Shown piece after piece: positions 16,998 to 25,428 of a stretch of DNA of 64,000 bases (position 1 is its first letter; each line of letters begins with the position of its first letter). The notes under the pieces were generated by a model. It did not search any database. It saw only the letters and a list, made by a program, of their open reading frames with translations, and had not been told where the DNA came from. Origin of the DNA: Flavobacteriales bacterium (GTDB lineage Bacteria > Bacteroidota > Bacteroidia > Flavobacteriales_E > Vicingaceae); the NCBI GenBank assembly GCA_002401955.1, contig NVUQ01000008.1, positions 1 to 64,000 on the forward strand, read 5' to 3'. Position numbers and translations under genes: made by a program.

Positions 16998-18296
16998 ATG
17001 AAAAAAGTAATTATTATAACATATTATTGGCCACCAATGGGAGGTGGGGGAGTGCAACGTTGGTTAAAAACGACTAAATACTTACGTGAGTATGGTTGGG
17101 AACCAGTAATTTTTACCACAGAAAACGGTGAGGCATCTGTTGTAGATGAAGGGATGTTGAAGCAAATACCTAAAGGGGTAGAGACTTTACGAGTGCCTAT
17201 TTGGGAGCCTTTTGCGTTGTATAAAAAGCTTACTGGTAAAAAGAAAGAAGAAAAATTGACTCCAGGAACTGTTTCTGAAAAAGGGAATTCGTTGATACAA
17301 AATTTATCGGTTTGGGTTAGAGGAAATCTGTTTATACCTGATGCACGTAAATTTTGGATAAAACCTGCTTCTAAAGCTTTAAATAAATATTTAAAGCATA
17401 ATAAAGTGGATGCTATTGTTTCTACGGGGCCGCCACATACCACTCACATGATAGCGTTAAATGTGATTAAAAAACATAAGATTCCGTGGTTGGCAGATTT
17501 TAGAGATCCTTGGACTAATATTGATTTTTATCACAAACTAAAACTCACCAATTGGGCAGACAAAAAGCACAAACGTTTAGAGCAAGCTGTTTTAGATAAT
17601 GCCAACCAAGTACTTACTGTAAGTTGGAGCTGGGCAGAAGATTTTCATAAAATTTCTGACAGAATGCCAATGGTAATTACGAATGGTTACGATCCTGAGG
17701 ATTTTATTAAAGTAGGAACAGTAACATTAGATAAGAAGTTTACCATTACTCATGCAGGATCATTAAATGATGATAGAAACCCTCATGCTTTATGGAAAAC
17801 GTTAGCTGAGTTAAGTAAAGAAATAGAAGGTTTTTCTAATGATTTAGAAATTAAGTTTATTGGACAGGTTGCACCAATTGCTGTTCAAGAATTAACCCAA
17901 AATGGTTTAGATAAAAATCTTAATCTGATTGATAATTTGCCTCATAAAAAGGTGATTAACGAAATTATAAAATCTCAAGTATTATTGTTGCCATTAAATG
18001 ATACTCCTAATATTGATGGGGTAGTGCCAGGTAAATTATATGAATATATTGGTGCTAAACGACCAATTGTATGTATAGGAAAGCCAGATGGTGATGCTGC
18101 CAAAATAATTAACGAAACAGATGCTGGTAAAGTAAGTGATTTTAATGATGTAGAAACTCTAACTGAAACCATTAAATCTTATTACCAAGATTATAAAAAC
18201 AATAGTTTAACGGTTGATAGTAAAAATTATGAAAGGTACAGCCGTAAATTATTGGCTGGTCAAATAACAGAAGAGCTTAATAAGATTATAAATTAA
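16998..18296 (+). CDS. GT4-type glycosyltransferase
   Basis: 432 residues with a GT-B fold. The N-terminus MKKVIIITYYWPPMGGGGVQ is the nucleotide-sugar enzyme glycine loop seen in many Bacteroidetes GT4 enzymes, then STGPPHTTHMIAL near 138 and LADFRDPWTN near 165. The C-terminal half has ITHAGSLNDDRNPHALWKTL near 252 and GKLYEYIGAKRPIVCIG near 345, the donor-binding part. It is away from the large polysaccharide locus and stands alone. A TATATTTG box at 16981-16988 would start transcription only about 6 nt before the ATG. Its 3' end overlaps mazG by 11 bp on the other strand. Acceptor unknown. Confidence 0.87.
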   Translation: MKKVIIITYYWPPMGGGGVQRWLKTTKYLREYGWEPVIFTTENGEASVVDEGMLKQIPKGVETLRVPIWEPFALYKKLTGKKKEEKLTPGTVSEKGNSLIQNLSVWVRGNLFIPDARKFWIKPASKALNKYLKHNKVDAIVSTGPPHTTHMIALNVIKKHKIPWLADFRDPWTNIDFYHKLKLTNWADKKHKRLEQAVLDNANQVLTVSWSWAEDFHKISDRMPMVITNGYDPEDFIKVGTVTLDKKFTITHAGSLNDDRNPHALWKTLAELSKEIEGFSNDLEIKFIGQVAPIAVQELTQNGLDKNLNLIDNLPHKKVINEIIKSQVLLLPLNDTPNIDGVVPGKLYEYIGAKRPIVCIGKPDGDAAKIINETDAGKVSDFNDVETLTETIKSYYQDYKNNSLTVDSKNYERYSRKLLAGQITEELNKIIN

Positions 18297-19053
18297 GGGT
18301 CTTGGCTTTATTCCAATAAACATCCATTTCTTCTAAACTCATTTCATTTAGTTCTTTACCTGCTTTTTTTGATTCAGATTCCAAGTATTGAAATCGTTTA
18401 ATAAATTTTTTATTTGTTTTTTCTAAAGCATCTTCAGGGTTAATGTTTAAAAAACGTCCGTAATTAATTAGTGAAAAAAGAACATCACCAAATTCAGCTT
18501 CTATTTTATCACTTTTGGCTTTTATTTCAACCTGAAGCTCTTCAATTTCTTCATTTACTTTATCCCAAACTTGCTCTTTATTATCCCAATCAAAGCCAAT
18601 TCCTCTAGCTTTATCTTGTATTCGTATTGCTTTAACAAGTGCAGGTAGTGATTTTGGAACACCTTCTAAAACAGATTTTTTTCCTTCTTTTAATTTTAAT
18701 TTTTCCCAGTTGGCTTTTACCTCTTCCTCATCAGCAACCTCAACATCCCCATAGATATGAGGGTGACGGTGAATTAGTTTTTCACAAATAGAATTAAGTA
18801 CATCAGTAATATCAAAAGTGTTGGTTTCTGAGGCTATTTTTGCGTAAAAAACAAGGTGTAGCATAACATCTCCTAGTTCTTTTTTTACTTCATCTAAGTC
18901 ATTTTCAATAATGGCATCGGTTAGTTCGTAAGTTTCTTCAATGGTTAAATGCCTTAAACTTTGCATGGTTTGTTTTTGGTCCCACGGACATTTTTCTCTT
19001 AATTCATCCATGATGGTTAATAACCTTTCGAAAGCAACTAATTTTTCATTCAT
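18286..19053 (-). CDS. mazG: Nucleoside triphosphate pyrophosphohydrolase MazG
   Basis: House-cleaning enzyme that hydrolyses NTPs to NMP and pyrophosphate. The ATG at 19053 (MNEKLVAFERLLTIMDELRE) gives 255 residues; a TTG four codons upstream is less likely. Two MazG repeats are visible: CPWDQKQTMQSLRHLTIEE with EETYELTDAI near 20-50, and DKVNEEIEELQVEI near 175 followed by EFGDVLFSLINYGRFL. The Glu/Asp residues of the EExxE and ExxD pattern that bind magnesium are present in both. It ends inside the convergent glycosyltransferase gene by 11 bp. Confidence 0.96.
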   Translation of the reverse strand: MNEKLVAFERLLTIMDELREKCPWDQKQTMQSLRHLTIEETYELTDAIIENDLDEVKKELGDVMLHLVFYAKIASETNTFDITDVLNSICEKLIHRHPHIYGDVEVADEEEVKANWEKLKLKEGKKSVLEGVPKSLPALVKAIRIQDKARGIGFDWDNKEQVWDKVNEEIEELQVEIKAKSDKIEAEFGDVLFSLINYGRFLNINPEDALEKTNKKFIKRFQYLESESKKAGKELNEMSLEEMDVYWNKAKTLNL

Positions 19054-19082
19054 TGATTCAGCCAATTTTTATTCTAAATTTG
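19053..19082 (+). promoter_or_regulatory. Promoter TTG-N19-TAAATTTG
   Basis: TTG at 19053-19055 and TAAATTTG at 19075-19082 are separated by exactly 19 nt, a full match to the Flavobacterium/Bacteroides promoter consensus. Transcription should start at about 19086, next to the GTG at 19087, so the message would be essentially leaderless. This is the best promoter in the window. Confidence 0.75.
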
Positions 19083-19086
19083 TTTC

Positions 19087-20217
19087 GTGATAAAAATACA
19101 TCATAAATACTGCTTAATAGTTTTGTTCTCTTTTCTTTTTGTGAAAGGTTTTACACAAAGCGATATAGATATTTCTCAAAAAAATGAAGTTCCTACTAAA
19201 AGCTATTTTCCTTTTGGTATAAAAGCAACCTTTCATCACGGAGCAATTTCATCACATAGAGCTGAGGTTAACGAAATAATTGAAGGCCATACTCAGGCTT
19301 ATGAACTATCTTTTTATAAAACCACTATGGGTAACAAAAAATGGCAACAATCATACAATTATCCTAAAACTGGATTTTCTGCTTTAGCAATGAATTTAGG
19401 AAATAAAAAAGAATTAGGAATGGGCTTTGGAATTTTTCCATTTATTGAACTACCAATAAATCAACGTAAAATTAACTGGCGTTTTAAAATTGGTTATGGA
19501 TTGGGTTATATAGAAAAACCTTTTGATAGAAAAACGAATTATAAAAATGTTGCCATTGGTTCTAATTTTAATGCACTGATTTATGCTAATTTATTATGGG
19601 AGATTAAATTGGCTAAGGCATTAAATACTTCTATGGGTTTGTCACTCATTCATTTTTCTAACGGATCTTTTGAAAGACCAAATTTGGGGATAAATATTTT
19701 TTCGTTAAACACAGGTGTTACTTATAGCTTTGGAGAAAAGAAAGTTCATGTCAATAATAAGATAGAAGAAAGACCACATAAGTGGAGTAAAAAAATAACA
19801 ATAGGTATTGGATTAAAAGAGATACCTCCAGCAGACGGAAAAAAGTATGTTGTTTCTACTTGTTCATTTAATTTTATGAAGACAAGAGCAGAAAAAAGTT
19901 CGTTTGGTTTTGGTACGGATCTTTTTTACAACTCTTCATTGTCGGATTTAAATACTAGAGATTCTGCAAGTACATCTAACAGTTTTGATAATATTAGGGT
20001 AGGCATAGCTGGAATGTATTCTTTTGATTTTGGAAAGGTGTCTGTTTCAGTTGCGATGGGAGGATATTTATTCTCTAATTATAAAGGAAACGGTTTAATT
20101 TACAATCGCTTAGAAACAAGATATAGCGTAAGCGATAAATTATTTTTAAGGTTTGCGATGAAAACACATATAGCGGTTGCCGATTTTTTAGAATGTGGAG
20201 TAGGATATAACTTTTAA
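19087..20217 (+). CDS. Acyloxyacyl hydrolase / lipid A deacylase (PagL-like) outer membrane protein
   Basis: 376 residues starting with GTG. The signal peptide (MIKIHHKYCLIVLFSFLFVKGFTQ) supports this start, since no Met follows until residue 80. The body is a beta-barrel of alternating aromatic and polar residues. LSLIHFSNGSFERPNLGIN near 190 carries the His-Ser-Asn motif of PagL-type lipid A deacylases (HxSN followed by PNxGxN). The enzyme would remove a 3-O-linked acyl chain from lipid A in the outer membrane. Bacteroidetes members are longer than the Pseudomonas PagL (about 170 residues), with more strands after the motif. The DUF2807 lipoprotein follows after 4 nt. Confidence 0.82.
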   Translation: MIKIHHKYCLIVLFSFLFVKGFTQSDIDISQKNEVPTKSYFPFGIKATFHHGAISSHRAEVNEIIEGHTQAYELSFYKTTMGNKKWQQSYNYPKTGFSALAMNLGNKKELGMGFGIFPFIELPINQRKINWRFKIGYGLGYIEKPFDRKTNYKNVAIGSNFNALIYANLLWEIKLAKALNTSMGLSLIHFSNGSFERPNLGINIFSLNTGVTYSFGEKKVHVNNKIEERPHKWSKKITIGIGLKEIPPADGKKYVVSTCSFNFMKTRAEKSSFGFGTDLFYNSSLSDLNTRDSASTSNSFDNIRVGIAGMYSFDFGKVSVSVAMGGYLFSNYKGNGLIYNRLETRYSVSDKLFLRFAMKTHIAVADFLECGVGYNF

Positions 20218-20221
20218 AAGA

Positions 20222-20965
20222 ATGAGTTTTAATTTTAAATATCAGTTGTGGTTTTTTAGCATTATTGCTATCACTTTTTTTTCATGCGGAAAAGATTCTG
20301 CTTGTTTTAAAGGTACAGGTAAAATAGTAGAGGAACAACGAGTAATATCTTCTGATGTAACAATGATAAGAACTCAGAATAATATTGATATTGTGATTAC
20401 TCAAAGTAATGAAGCCAGCCTAACAATAGAAGGGGGAGAGAATTTATTACCATATATTAACACGGATGTTTCGGGAACAGAAATCACTATTTCTAGTGAT
20501 AATAAATGCAGTATGTTTAGGGATTATAGTATACCAATAACTGCTTACCTCTCTTTACCAAATATCACTAAAATTAATTATACAGGACAAGGGAACATAA
20601 CTTCTACCAACACACTTAATTTAACTTCGTTAGATATTGAAAGCAGCGGAGGTACTGGAAGTATTAATTTAAATTTAAATGTGAATGATTTTTCTGTAGG
20701 ACAACATTCTGGTCCTGCAGATTTTACATTTACTGGAAGTGTGAAAAATGCAAGAGTTTATACGCTAGGAAGTGGTTGGTTTTATTTACAAGATTTTATA
20801 TCAGAAAAATTGGAAGTTAATCATAGTGGTATTGGAGATGTTATTCTTAATGTTACAGACAGATTAGATATTGGGCTACAATCTCATGGAAATATTAATT
20901 ATTATGGAAATCCAACTGTAATAATTTACACCCATACAGGTAGTGGTCAAATTATAAAAAAATAA
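20222..20965 (+). CDS. DUF2807 (head GIN domain) lipoprotein
   Basis: 247 residues. The N-terminus ends in FFSCGKDSACFK, a lipobox, so it is a lipoprotein. The rest is a right-handed beta-helix-like repeat: VTMIRTQNNIDIVITQSN near 50, then alternating turns with INYTGQGNITSTN and SSGGTGSINLNLN, ending in HSGIGDVILNVTDRL and HTGSGQIIKK. This is the DUF2807 fold, common in Bacteroidetes and of unknown function, possibly a surface or periplasmic adhesin-like scaffold. It is 4 nt after the lipid A deacylase gene and 29 nt before the GT39 gene, on the same strand. Confidence 0.85.
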   Translation: MSFNFKYQLWFFSIIAITFFSCGKDSACFKGTGKIVEEQRVISSDVTMIRTQNNIDIVITQSNEASLTIEGGENLLPYINTDVSGTEITISSDNKCSMFRDYSIPITAYLSLPNITKINYTGQGNITSTNTLNLTSLDIESSGGTGSINLNLNVNDFSVGQHSGPADFTFTGSVKNARVYTLGSGWFYLQDFISEKLEVNHSGIGDVILNVTDRLDIGLQSHGNINYYGNPTVIIYTHTGSGQIIKK

Positions 20966-20994
20966 ATAGTTTCGTTGTATATTAACCTACTAAA

Positions 20995-22431
20995 ATGAAT
21001 AAATTAAAAGAAGCTTTAATTCCAATAGCATTGGTTTTGTTTAGCTTTATAGTGAAAGGAGCTTATTTGTCTTTTAATTCTATAGGTGGCGATGAACCTT
21101 TTAGTATCTTTTATGCTCAATTAAATGTAGACTCTATAATTGGTTTACTTTCTTTAGGAAATAATCCTCCTTTGTATGAAATAATTTTGCATTTTTGGAT
21201 AGATTTATTTGGCGTATCGCCTTTTTCTGTAAGGTTTCCATCACTAATTTTTAGTAGTTTAACGGTGTTTTTTATTTATAAATTAACTAAAAACTTTTTT
21301 AATTTAAAAGTTGCTATAGTTACATGTTTGATCTTTATTTTTTCGAATTATCAAACCGTTTTTGCTCATGAGGCAAGAGTTTATGCTCTTTTTGGAATGC
21401 TTACTACTGCTTCAATGTTTTTTTACTTAAATATAATAACAGAGCAAAAAAAACAAATGAGGAACCTTATAATATTACTACTTGTAAATGTTCTATTGAT
21501 ATACTCTCATTACTTCGGTTTCTTTATTCTATTTATTCAGTTTGTTTTTATTATAGTGAATAAATCTTTACGAGTTAAATATTGGAAATCTTTATTGATT
21601 TGTTCAGTAGTAATTGCCTTTTTTTATCTTCCTAATGTTAATGTAATTATGAATAGGTTTTTAGAGTCATCTACTAATGGAACATGGGTAAGTCCTCCTG
21701 AAGGTATTAAAAGTATATACAATTTAATTCGAATTTTTTCAAATGCTCCAGTTGTAGCCTCAATAGTAATTTTACTTTTGATATCAGCTATGGTAAAGTA
21801 CCTTGTTAAAGGAGTAGGGCAGAAAGTTACACTGGTAAATAAATTTGTAGTTTTTTGGTTTGTTTTTCCTCTCATGTTCACTTTTTTTATTTCTTACTGG
21901 ATTCCGATGTTCTTAGATAGATATTTAATCTTCATTTCCAGTGTTTTTTATATGTTGATTGCTATTTCTTGCGATTATTTATTTAACTCAAAAAAGTTAA
22001 GATATGCTATTTCTACAATTGTTTGTGTGTTATTTATATTTTCAACTCAACCAAATATTTCGAATAAAAGAAATGTTAAAGAAACAATTGAAAAAGTAAA
22101 TGAATTAAGTAGAGAGAATACATCTGTAATTTATCCATATAATTTTATTTTAAATTATGCTTATTATTATGATATTGAAATGTTTAAGGGGGCTGATTCG
22201 GAGAATGACCTTGTTAAAAGGTTAAAAGATCAAAATATTTATGGCATTACAAATATCTCAGAGATAAATTATCAGGGATGGGATCACATTGTTTATCTTG
22301 ATGCAGCTACTAGTTTTTTATACCCAAATAATGGAATATTAGAAAAGTTGAATAAAGATTATACGTTAATTAGCCATTCAAAAATATATGAAGTATTTAA
22401 TATTTATGAATTTGCTGTAAAGAAAAATTGA
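20995..22431 (+). CDS. GT39-family integral membrane glycosyltransferase
   Basis: 478 residues with about ten to twelve membrane helices. The first outer loop has SFNSIGGDEPFSIFYAQLN, where the Asp-Glu pair is the catalytic signature of the GT-C fold (PMT/ArnT superfamily), followed by LGNNPPLYEIILHFWIDLFG. VFAHEARVYALFGMLTTASM near 125 is another conserved block. Such enzymes use polyprenyl-phosphate sugars on the periplasmic side to modify lipid A or proteins. Proximity to the lipid A deacylase gene fits an envelope role, but the acceptor is unknown. Its stop codon lies inside the terminator hairpin at 22425-22462. Confidence 0.85.
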   Translation: MNKLKEALIPIALVLFSFIVKGAYLSFNSIGGDEPFSIFYAQLNVDSIIGLLSLGNNPPLYEIILHFWIDLFGVSPFSVRFPSLIFSSLTVFFIYKLTKNFFNLKVAIVTCLIFIFSNYQTVFAHEARVYALFGMLTTASMFFYLNIITEQKKQMRNLIILLLVNVLLIYSHYFGFFILFIQFVFIIVNKSLRVKYWKSLLICSVVIAFFYLPNVNVIMNRFLESSTNGTWVSPPEGIKSIYNLIRIFSNAPVVASIVILLLISAMVKYLVKGVGQKVTLVNKFVVFWFVFPLMFTFFISYWIPMFLDRYLIFISSVFYMLIAISCDYLFNSKKLRYAISTIVCVLFIFSTQPNISNKRNVKETIEKVNELSRENTSVIYPYNFILNYAYYYDIEMFKGADSENDLVKRLKDQNIYGITNISEINYQGWDHIVYLDAATSFLYPNNGILEKLNKDYTLISHSKIYEVFNIYEFAVKKN

Positions 22432-22462
22432 ATGTGAAAAATCAATTTATCACATTCAATTT
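22425..22462. terminator. Bidirectional hairpin between convergent genes
   Basis: AAATTGAATGTGA (22425-22437) pairs exactly with TCACATTCAATTT (22450-22462) around a 12 nt loop. The hairpin includes the stop codons of both the GT39 gene (22431) and the BrkB gene (22442). It is AT-rich without a long T-run, so it may serve as a weak shared terminator or a 3' end stabiliser. Confidence 0.65.
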
Positions 22463-23377
22463 ACTCTCTTTAGCATGATTAATACTTGCGTTAAGCTCAA
22501 AACCTATGAGTAAAACTAAGGAGTTAAAATAGAGCCAAAGCATAATAACCATTAAGGTTCCAATAGATCCATAAACCTTGTTGTAAGTTGCGAAATTATT
22601 AACATAAAATGCAAAGCCAGAAGATAATAAAATACTTAATAAAGTTGCTAATGTAGAACCTGCTGATATGAATCTAAATTTATTGCTTCTTGTATTACCA
22701 AAATAATAAATGGACGAGATTCCCGTAAAAAATACGAGTAATAAGATGATGAATTTGGCTGCTTTAAGCAAGTAAATAATATAGTTGTGCGTAATATAAT
22801 CGTTTGATGTTAGGTAATTGGTTATGTAAGCACTAAAAACAATTAGACCAATGGCTATTATCATTAAAAAAACGATGATAAAAAGTAAAAGAATAGAACT
22901 GAGTCTGGTTTTTATAAAACTTGTTTTTTTAGATGAATGGGATGTTTCGTTAAAAGCAATTACCATAGAGTTTACTCCATTACTAGCTAAATAAAAGGCA
23001 AAAATAAAACCGAAAGAAAGCAATCCTTCGTTTCTGTTGGTCATTAAATCTTCTATTGTTGAGCTTGCCATTTCGTAAGCATCTCCAGGTAACATTCCTT
23101 TAATTAATTCGAATAATTGAATTTTAAAATTAGCTATTGGAATATAAGGTATTAGAGAAAATAAGAATATAATAAAGGGAAATAATGCTAAGAAAAACCG
23201 GAATGCTAAAGAAGAGGCTCTAGTTGTTAAAGAGTTTTTTTGAATTCCTTCAATAAAAAAGCAAACGACATCATATAATGGTAAATTATCAAACCCTGGA
23301 ATAATAAGTCTTTTTGATAGGTTTAAAGGGAGTTGAACAAGTGAGCTGCTTATTATTATTTCGATGATTTTTTTCAA
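22442..23377 (-). CDS. YihY/BrkB-family inner membrane protein
   Basis: 311 residues with about six membrane helices. Conserved blocks are SSLAFRFFLALFPFIIFLFSL near 65, GVNSMVIAFNE near 145, YFGNTRSNKFRFISAGSTLATLLS near 225 and a closing YGSIGTLMVIMLWLYFNSLVLLIGFELNA. The family was once called ribonuclease BN by error; its real function is not established, with transport or envelope roles proposed. It is 3 nt downstream of nadC and probably cotranscribed with it. Confidence 0.9.
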   Translation of the reverse strand: MKKIIEIIISSSLVQLPLNLSKRLIIPGFDNLPLYDVVCFFIEGIQKNSLTTRASSLAFRFFLALFPFIIFLFSLIPYIPIANFKIQLFELIKGMLPGDAYEMASSTIEDLMTNRNEGLLSFGFIFAFYLASNGVNSMVIAFNETSHSSKKTSFIKTRLSSILLLFIIVFLMIIAIGLIVFSAYITNYLTSNDYITHNYIIYLLKAAKFIILLLVFFTGISSIYYFGNTRSNKFRFISAGSTLATLLSILLSSGFAFYVNNFATYNKVYGSIGTLMVIMLWLYFNSLVLLIGFELNASINHAKESKLNVIN

Positions 23378-23380
23378 AAT

Positions 23381-24217
23381 TTAAATAGCTTTTAAACTTA
23401 AGTCAACACTATTTATCTGATGTGTTAAAGCTCCAACAGAAATAAAATCTACACCACATTCTGCATATTCTCTAATTGTTTCTGAAGTAATTCCACCAGA
23501 AGCTTCAGTTTCGTATTCTCCGTTAATTAATTTAACGGCAGTTCGCATATCTTCAAAAGAAAAGTTGTCGAGCATTATTCTATGAATCCCTCCAATAGTT
23601 AATATTTCATTAAGCTCAGTTAAATTTCTTGCTTCAACTTCAATTTTTAATTGTTTGTTGTTTTTTGTAAGATACTCTTGAGTTGAGGTAATAGCAGCTG
23701 CAATTCCTCCAGCATAATCAATATGATTATCTTTTATCATAATCATATCATATAAACCCATTCTATGATTTACACCTCCACCAATTTTAACAGCCCATTT
23801 TTCTATAGTTCTAAGACCTGGAGTAGTTTTTCGAGTATCAAGAACTTTTGTGTTTAAGCCATCTAATAACTTTACATAACGATTAGTATTAGATGCTATA
23901 CCACTCATGCGTTGCATAAAATTTAGAACTAATCGTTCTGCTTTCAAAATAGATTGACTTGATCCTTTAATAGTAAAAACAAGATCACCAACATTAACCA
24001 GTTCACCATCATTTATTTTTTTAGAGAAAATTAGACCAGCATCTATGGTGTGAAATATTTTTTCAGCTAATTCAACGCCAGCAATAATGCATTTTTCTTT
24101 TACTAAAAGATGGGCTTTTCCTGTTGCATCTTTTGGGATGCATGATAAAGAAGTGTGGTCTCCATCACCAATGTCTTCTTTAATGGCAATTTTTATTAAG
24201 TCATCAATATAATTCAT
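23381..24217 (-). CDS. nadC: Nicotinate-nucleotide pyrophosphorylase (carboxylating)
   Basis: Converts quinolinate and PRPP to nicotinate mononucleotide, carbon dioxide and pyrophosphate in NAD biosynthesis. The start MNYIDDLIKIAIKEDIGDGD (24217) was preferred to a Met three codons upstream; length is 278 residues, normal for the family. Signature blocks are FMQRMSGIASNTNRYV near 100, LDTRKTTPGLRTIEKWAVKI near 130, GGGVNHRMGLYDMIMIKDNH and the closing EASGGITSETIREYAECG. The basic residues that bind the phosphates are all present. It is followed by the BrkB gene and preceded by a DUF4783 gene. Confidence 0.97.
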   Translation of the reverse strand: MNYIDDLIKIAIKEDIGDGDHTSLSCIPKDATGKAHLLVKEKCIIAGVELAEKIFHTIDAGLIFSKKINDGELVNVGDLVFTIKGSSQSILKAERLVLNFMQRMSGIASNTNRYVKLLDGLNTKVLDTRKTTPGLRTIEKWAVKIGGGVNHRMGLYDMIMIKDNHIDYAGGIAAAITSTQEYLTKNNKQLKIEVEARNLTELNEILTIGGIHRIMLDNFSFEDMRTAVKLINGEYETEASGGITSETIREYAECGVDFISVGALTHQINSVDLSLKAI

Positions 24218-24282
24218 AATAAGCATTTGCTTTTTACAAAAATAACTTGTTATAAATAATAAAAGGTAGGTTTGACTGAATT

Positions 24283-24666
24283 TTATTCGTCAGATTCTAT
24301 TTTTAATTCTAGTATAGTAATTTTCTTGTCTATTTCTTTATACAAGATATAAGTTCTATATGTTCCTTTTGAGGTTTCTAAATTTCCGATAGAGTAGTGA
24401 GAACTGTTTTTAGAATCGCCATTGTGCACTACTGTGAAATTAGAAGGTTTATTTTTTAGAAAAAATGTTTTCAAAATTAGTTTTGCTTGAATCTGACTGT
24501 AAACTCCTTCTTCTCCAGGGATACTCATGTCAACAGAAGAACCAAAATGTTTAGCAATTTCTGTAGCATTTCCTTTTTTTAAAGCCAATACGAGATTGTC
24601 GGTAATAGGAGAAGCATTAACAACTAGCGTTAAGCTTAAAAATAGAGCTATAAGTAATTTTCGCAT
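24283..24666 (-). CDS. DUF4783 exported protein (NTF2-like)
   Basis: 127 residues with a signal peptide (MRKLLIALFLSLTLVVNA). The mature part has the pattern of a small NTF2-like fold: an N-terminal helix NLVLALKKGNATEIAKHFG, then strands VDMSIPGEEGVYS, FTVVHNGDSKNSSHYSIGNL and TYRTYILYKEIDKKITILEL. This is the DUF4783 family, of unknown function, which in Flavobacteria usually sits beside nadC and rlmH, as here. It is divergent from rlmH across 103 bp. Confidence 0.85.
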   Translation of the reverse strand: MRKLLIALFLSLTLVVNASPITDNLVLALKKGNATEIAKHFGSSVDMSIPGEEGVYSQIQAKLILKTFFLKNKPSNFTVVHNGDSKNSSHYSIGNLETSKGTYRTYILYKEIDKKITILELKIESDE

Positions 24667-24769
24667 TTAATAGTTTATCAAAATTTAGCAATTATCAAGC
24701 CAGTTTTTAGCCTTAAATAATTGTAAAATTAAAATCTTAGCCAAATGTAATAATTTTTACTTTAGCGAC

Positions 24770-25240
24770 ATGAAAATTAAACTAATTACCATTGGAAAAA
24801 CTGACGAGGCTTATTTAAAAGAAGGAATTAACAAATATGTTTCTCGTTTAAAGCATTATGTAGACTTTGAAACGAAAGAGTTGCCTGATGTTAAGATGGG
24901 TAAGAAGTTAAATATAAACTTGCAAAAAGAAGTTGAAGGAAAAGAAATACTGAAACTAATTAAGAAGTCTGATTTTGTAGTATTGTTGGATGAAAAAGGG
25001 AAGGAGTTTAATTCAGTTGGATTTTCACAATTTATTCAAAAAAGAATGAATACAGGAATGGATTTAATTTTTGTGATAGGTGGTCCTTTTGGTTTTTCTA
25101 CAGAAGTTTATGCCCAGTCAAATATGAGAATAGCTTTGTCTCAAATGACTTTTTCTCATCAGATGGTTCGATTATTCTTTATAGAACAAATTTATCGCTC
25201 ATTTACTATATTAAAAGGAGAAAAATATCATCATTTATAA
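24770..25240 (+). CDS. rlmH: 23S rRNA (pseudouridine1915-N3)-methyltransferase RlmH
   Basis: SPOUT methyltransferase that methylates pseudouridine 1915 in helix 69 of 23S rRNA. 156 residues, the usual length. The SAM-binding knot is visible as DLIFVIGGPFGFS near 100 and LSQMTFSHQMVRLFFIEQIY near 122, ending with the invariant ILKGEKYHH. The start MKIKLITIGKTDEAYLKEGI is canonical. Confidence 0.98.
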   Translation: MKIKLITIGKTDEAYLKEGINKYVSRLKHYVDFETKELPDVKMGKKLNINLQKEVEGKEILKLIKKSDFVVLLDEKGKEFNSVGFSQFIQKRMNTGMDLIFVIGGPFGFSTEVYAQSNMRIALSQMTFSHQMVRLFFIEQIYRSFTILKGEKYHHL

Positions 25241-25287
25241 AAATGTAAATATCTCTTTTATAGGGTATTTATAAAATTTCACAATTA

Positions 25288-25312
25288 TTTTACTAGAAAT
25301 ATTCTAGTAAAA
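25288..25312. repeat. AT-rich perfect inverted repeat after rlmH
   Basis: TTTTACTAGAA (25288-25298) and its exact complement (25302-25312) enclose a 3 nt loop, 48 nt after the rlmH stop. It is followed by only a short A-run, so terminator function is uncertain; it may be the rlmH transcript end or an operator for the protease gene 117 bp further on. Confidence 0.55.
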
Positions 25313-25417
25313 AGGAATGAATTATTACCTTACCCGACTTGATTGGATGCAACTTAATTTGAATTTAACACGTATTAAGTTAGTCACTATTTTACAGTAT
25401 ATTTACATAAGTATAAT

Positions 25418-25425
25418 TACATTTG
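25418..25425 (+). promoter_or_regulatory. Possible -7 box TACATTTG next to the protease start
   Basis: TACATTTG matches TAnnTTTG and ends 4 nt before the ATG at 25429, so transcription would begin at or next to the start codon. There is no clear TTG at -33. Compare 19053-19082, where the same arrangement has a complete promoter. Confidence 0.4.
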
Positions 25426-25428
25426 GAT

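Noticed and set aside
22425-22462. Hairpin as a strong rho-independent terminator
   Set aside because: The stem is AT-rich and lacks a proper T-run; kept only as a probable weak bidirectional signal.
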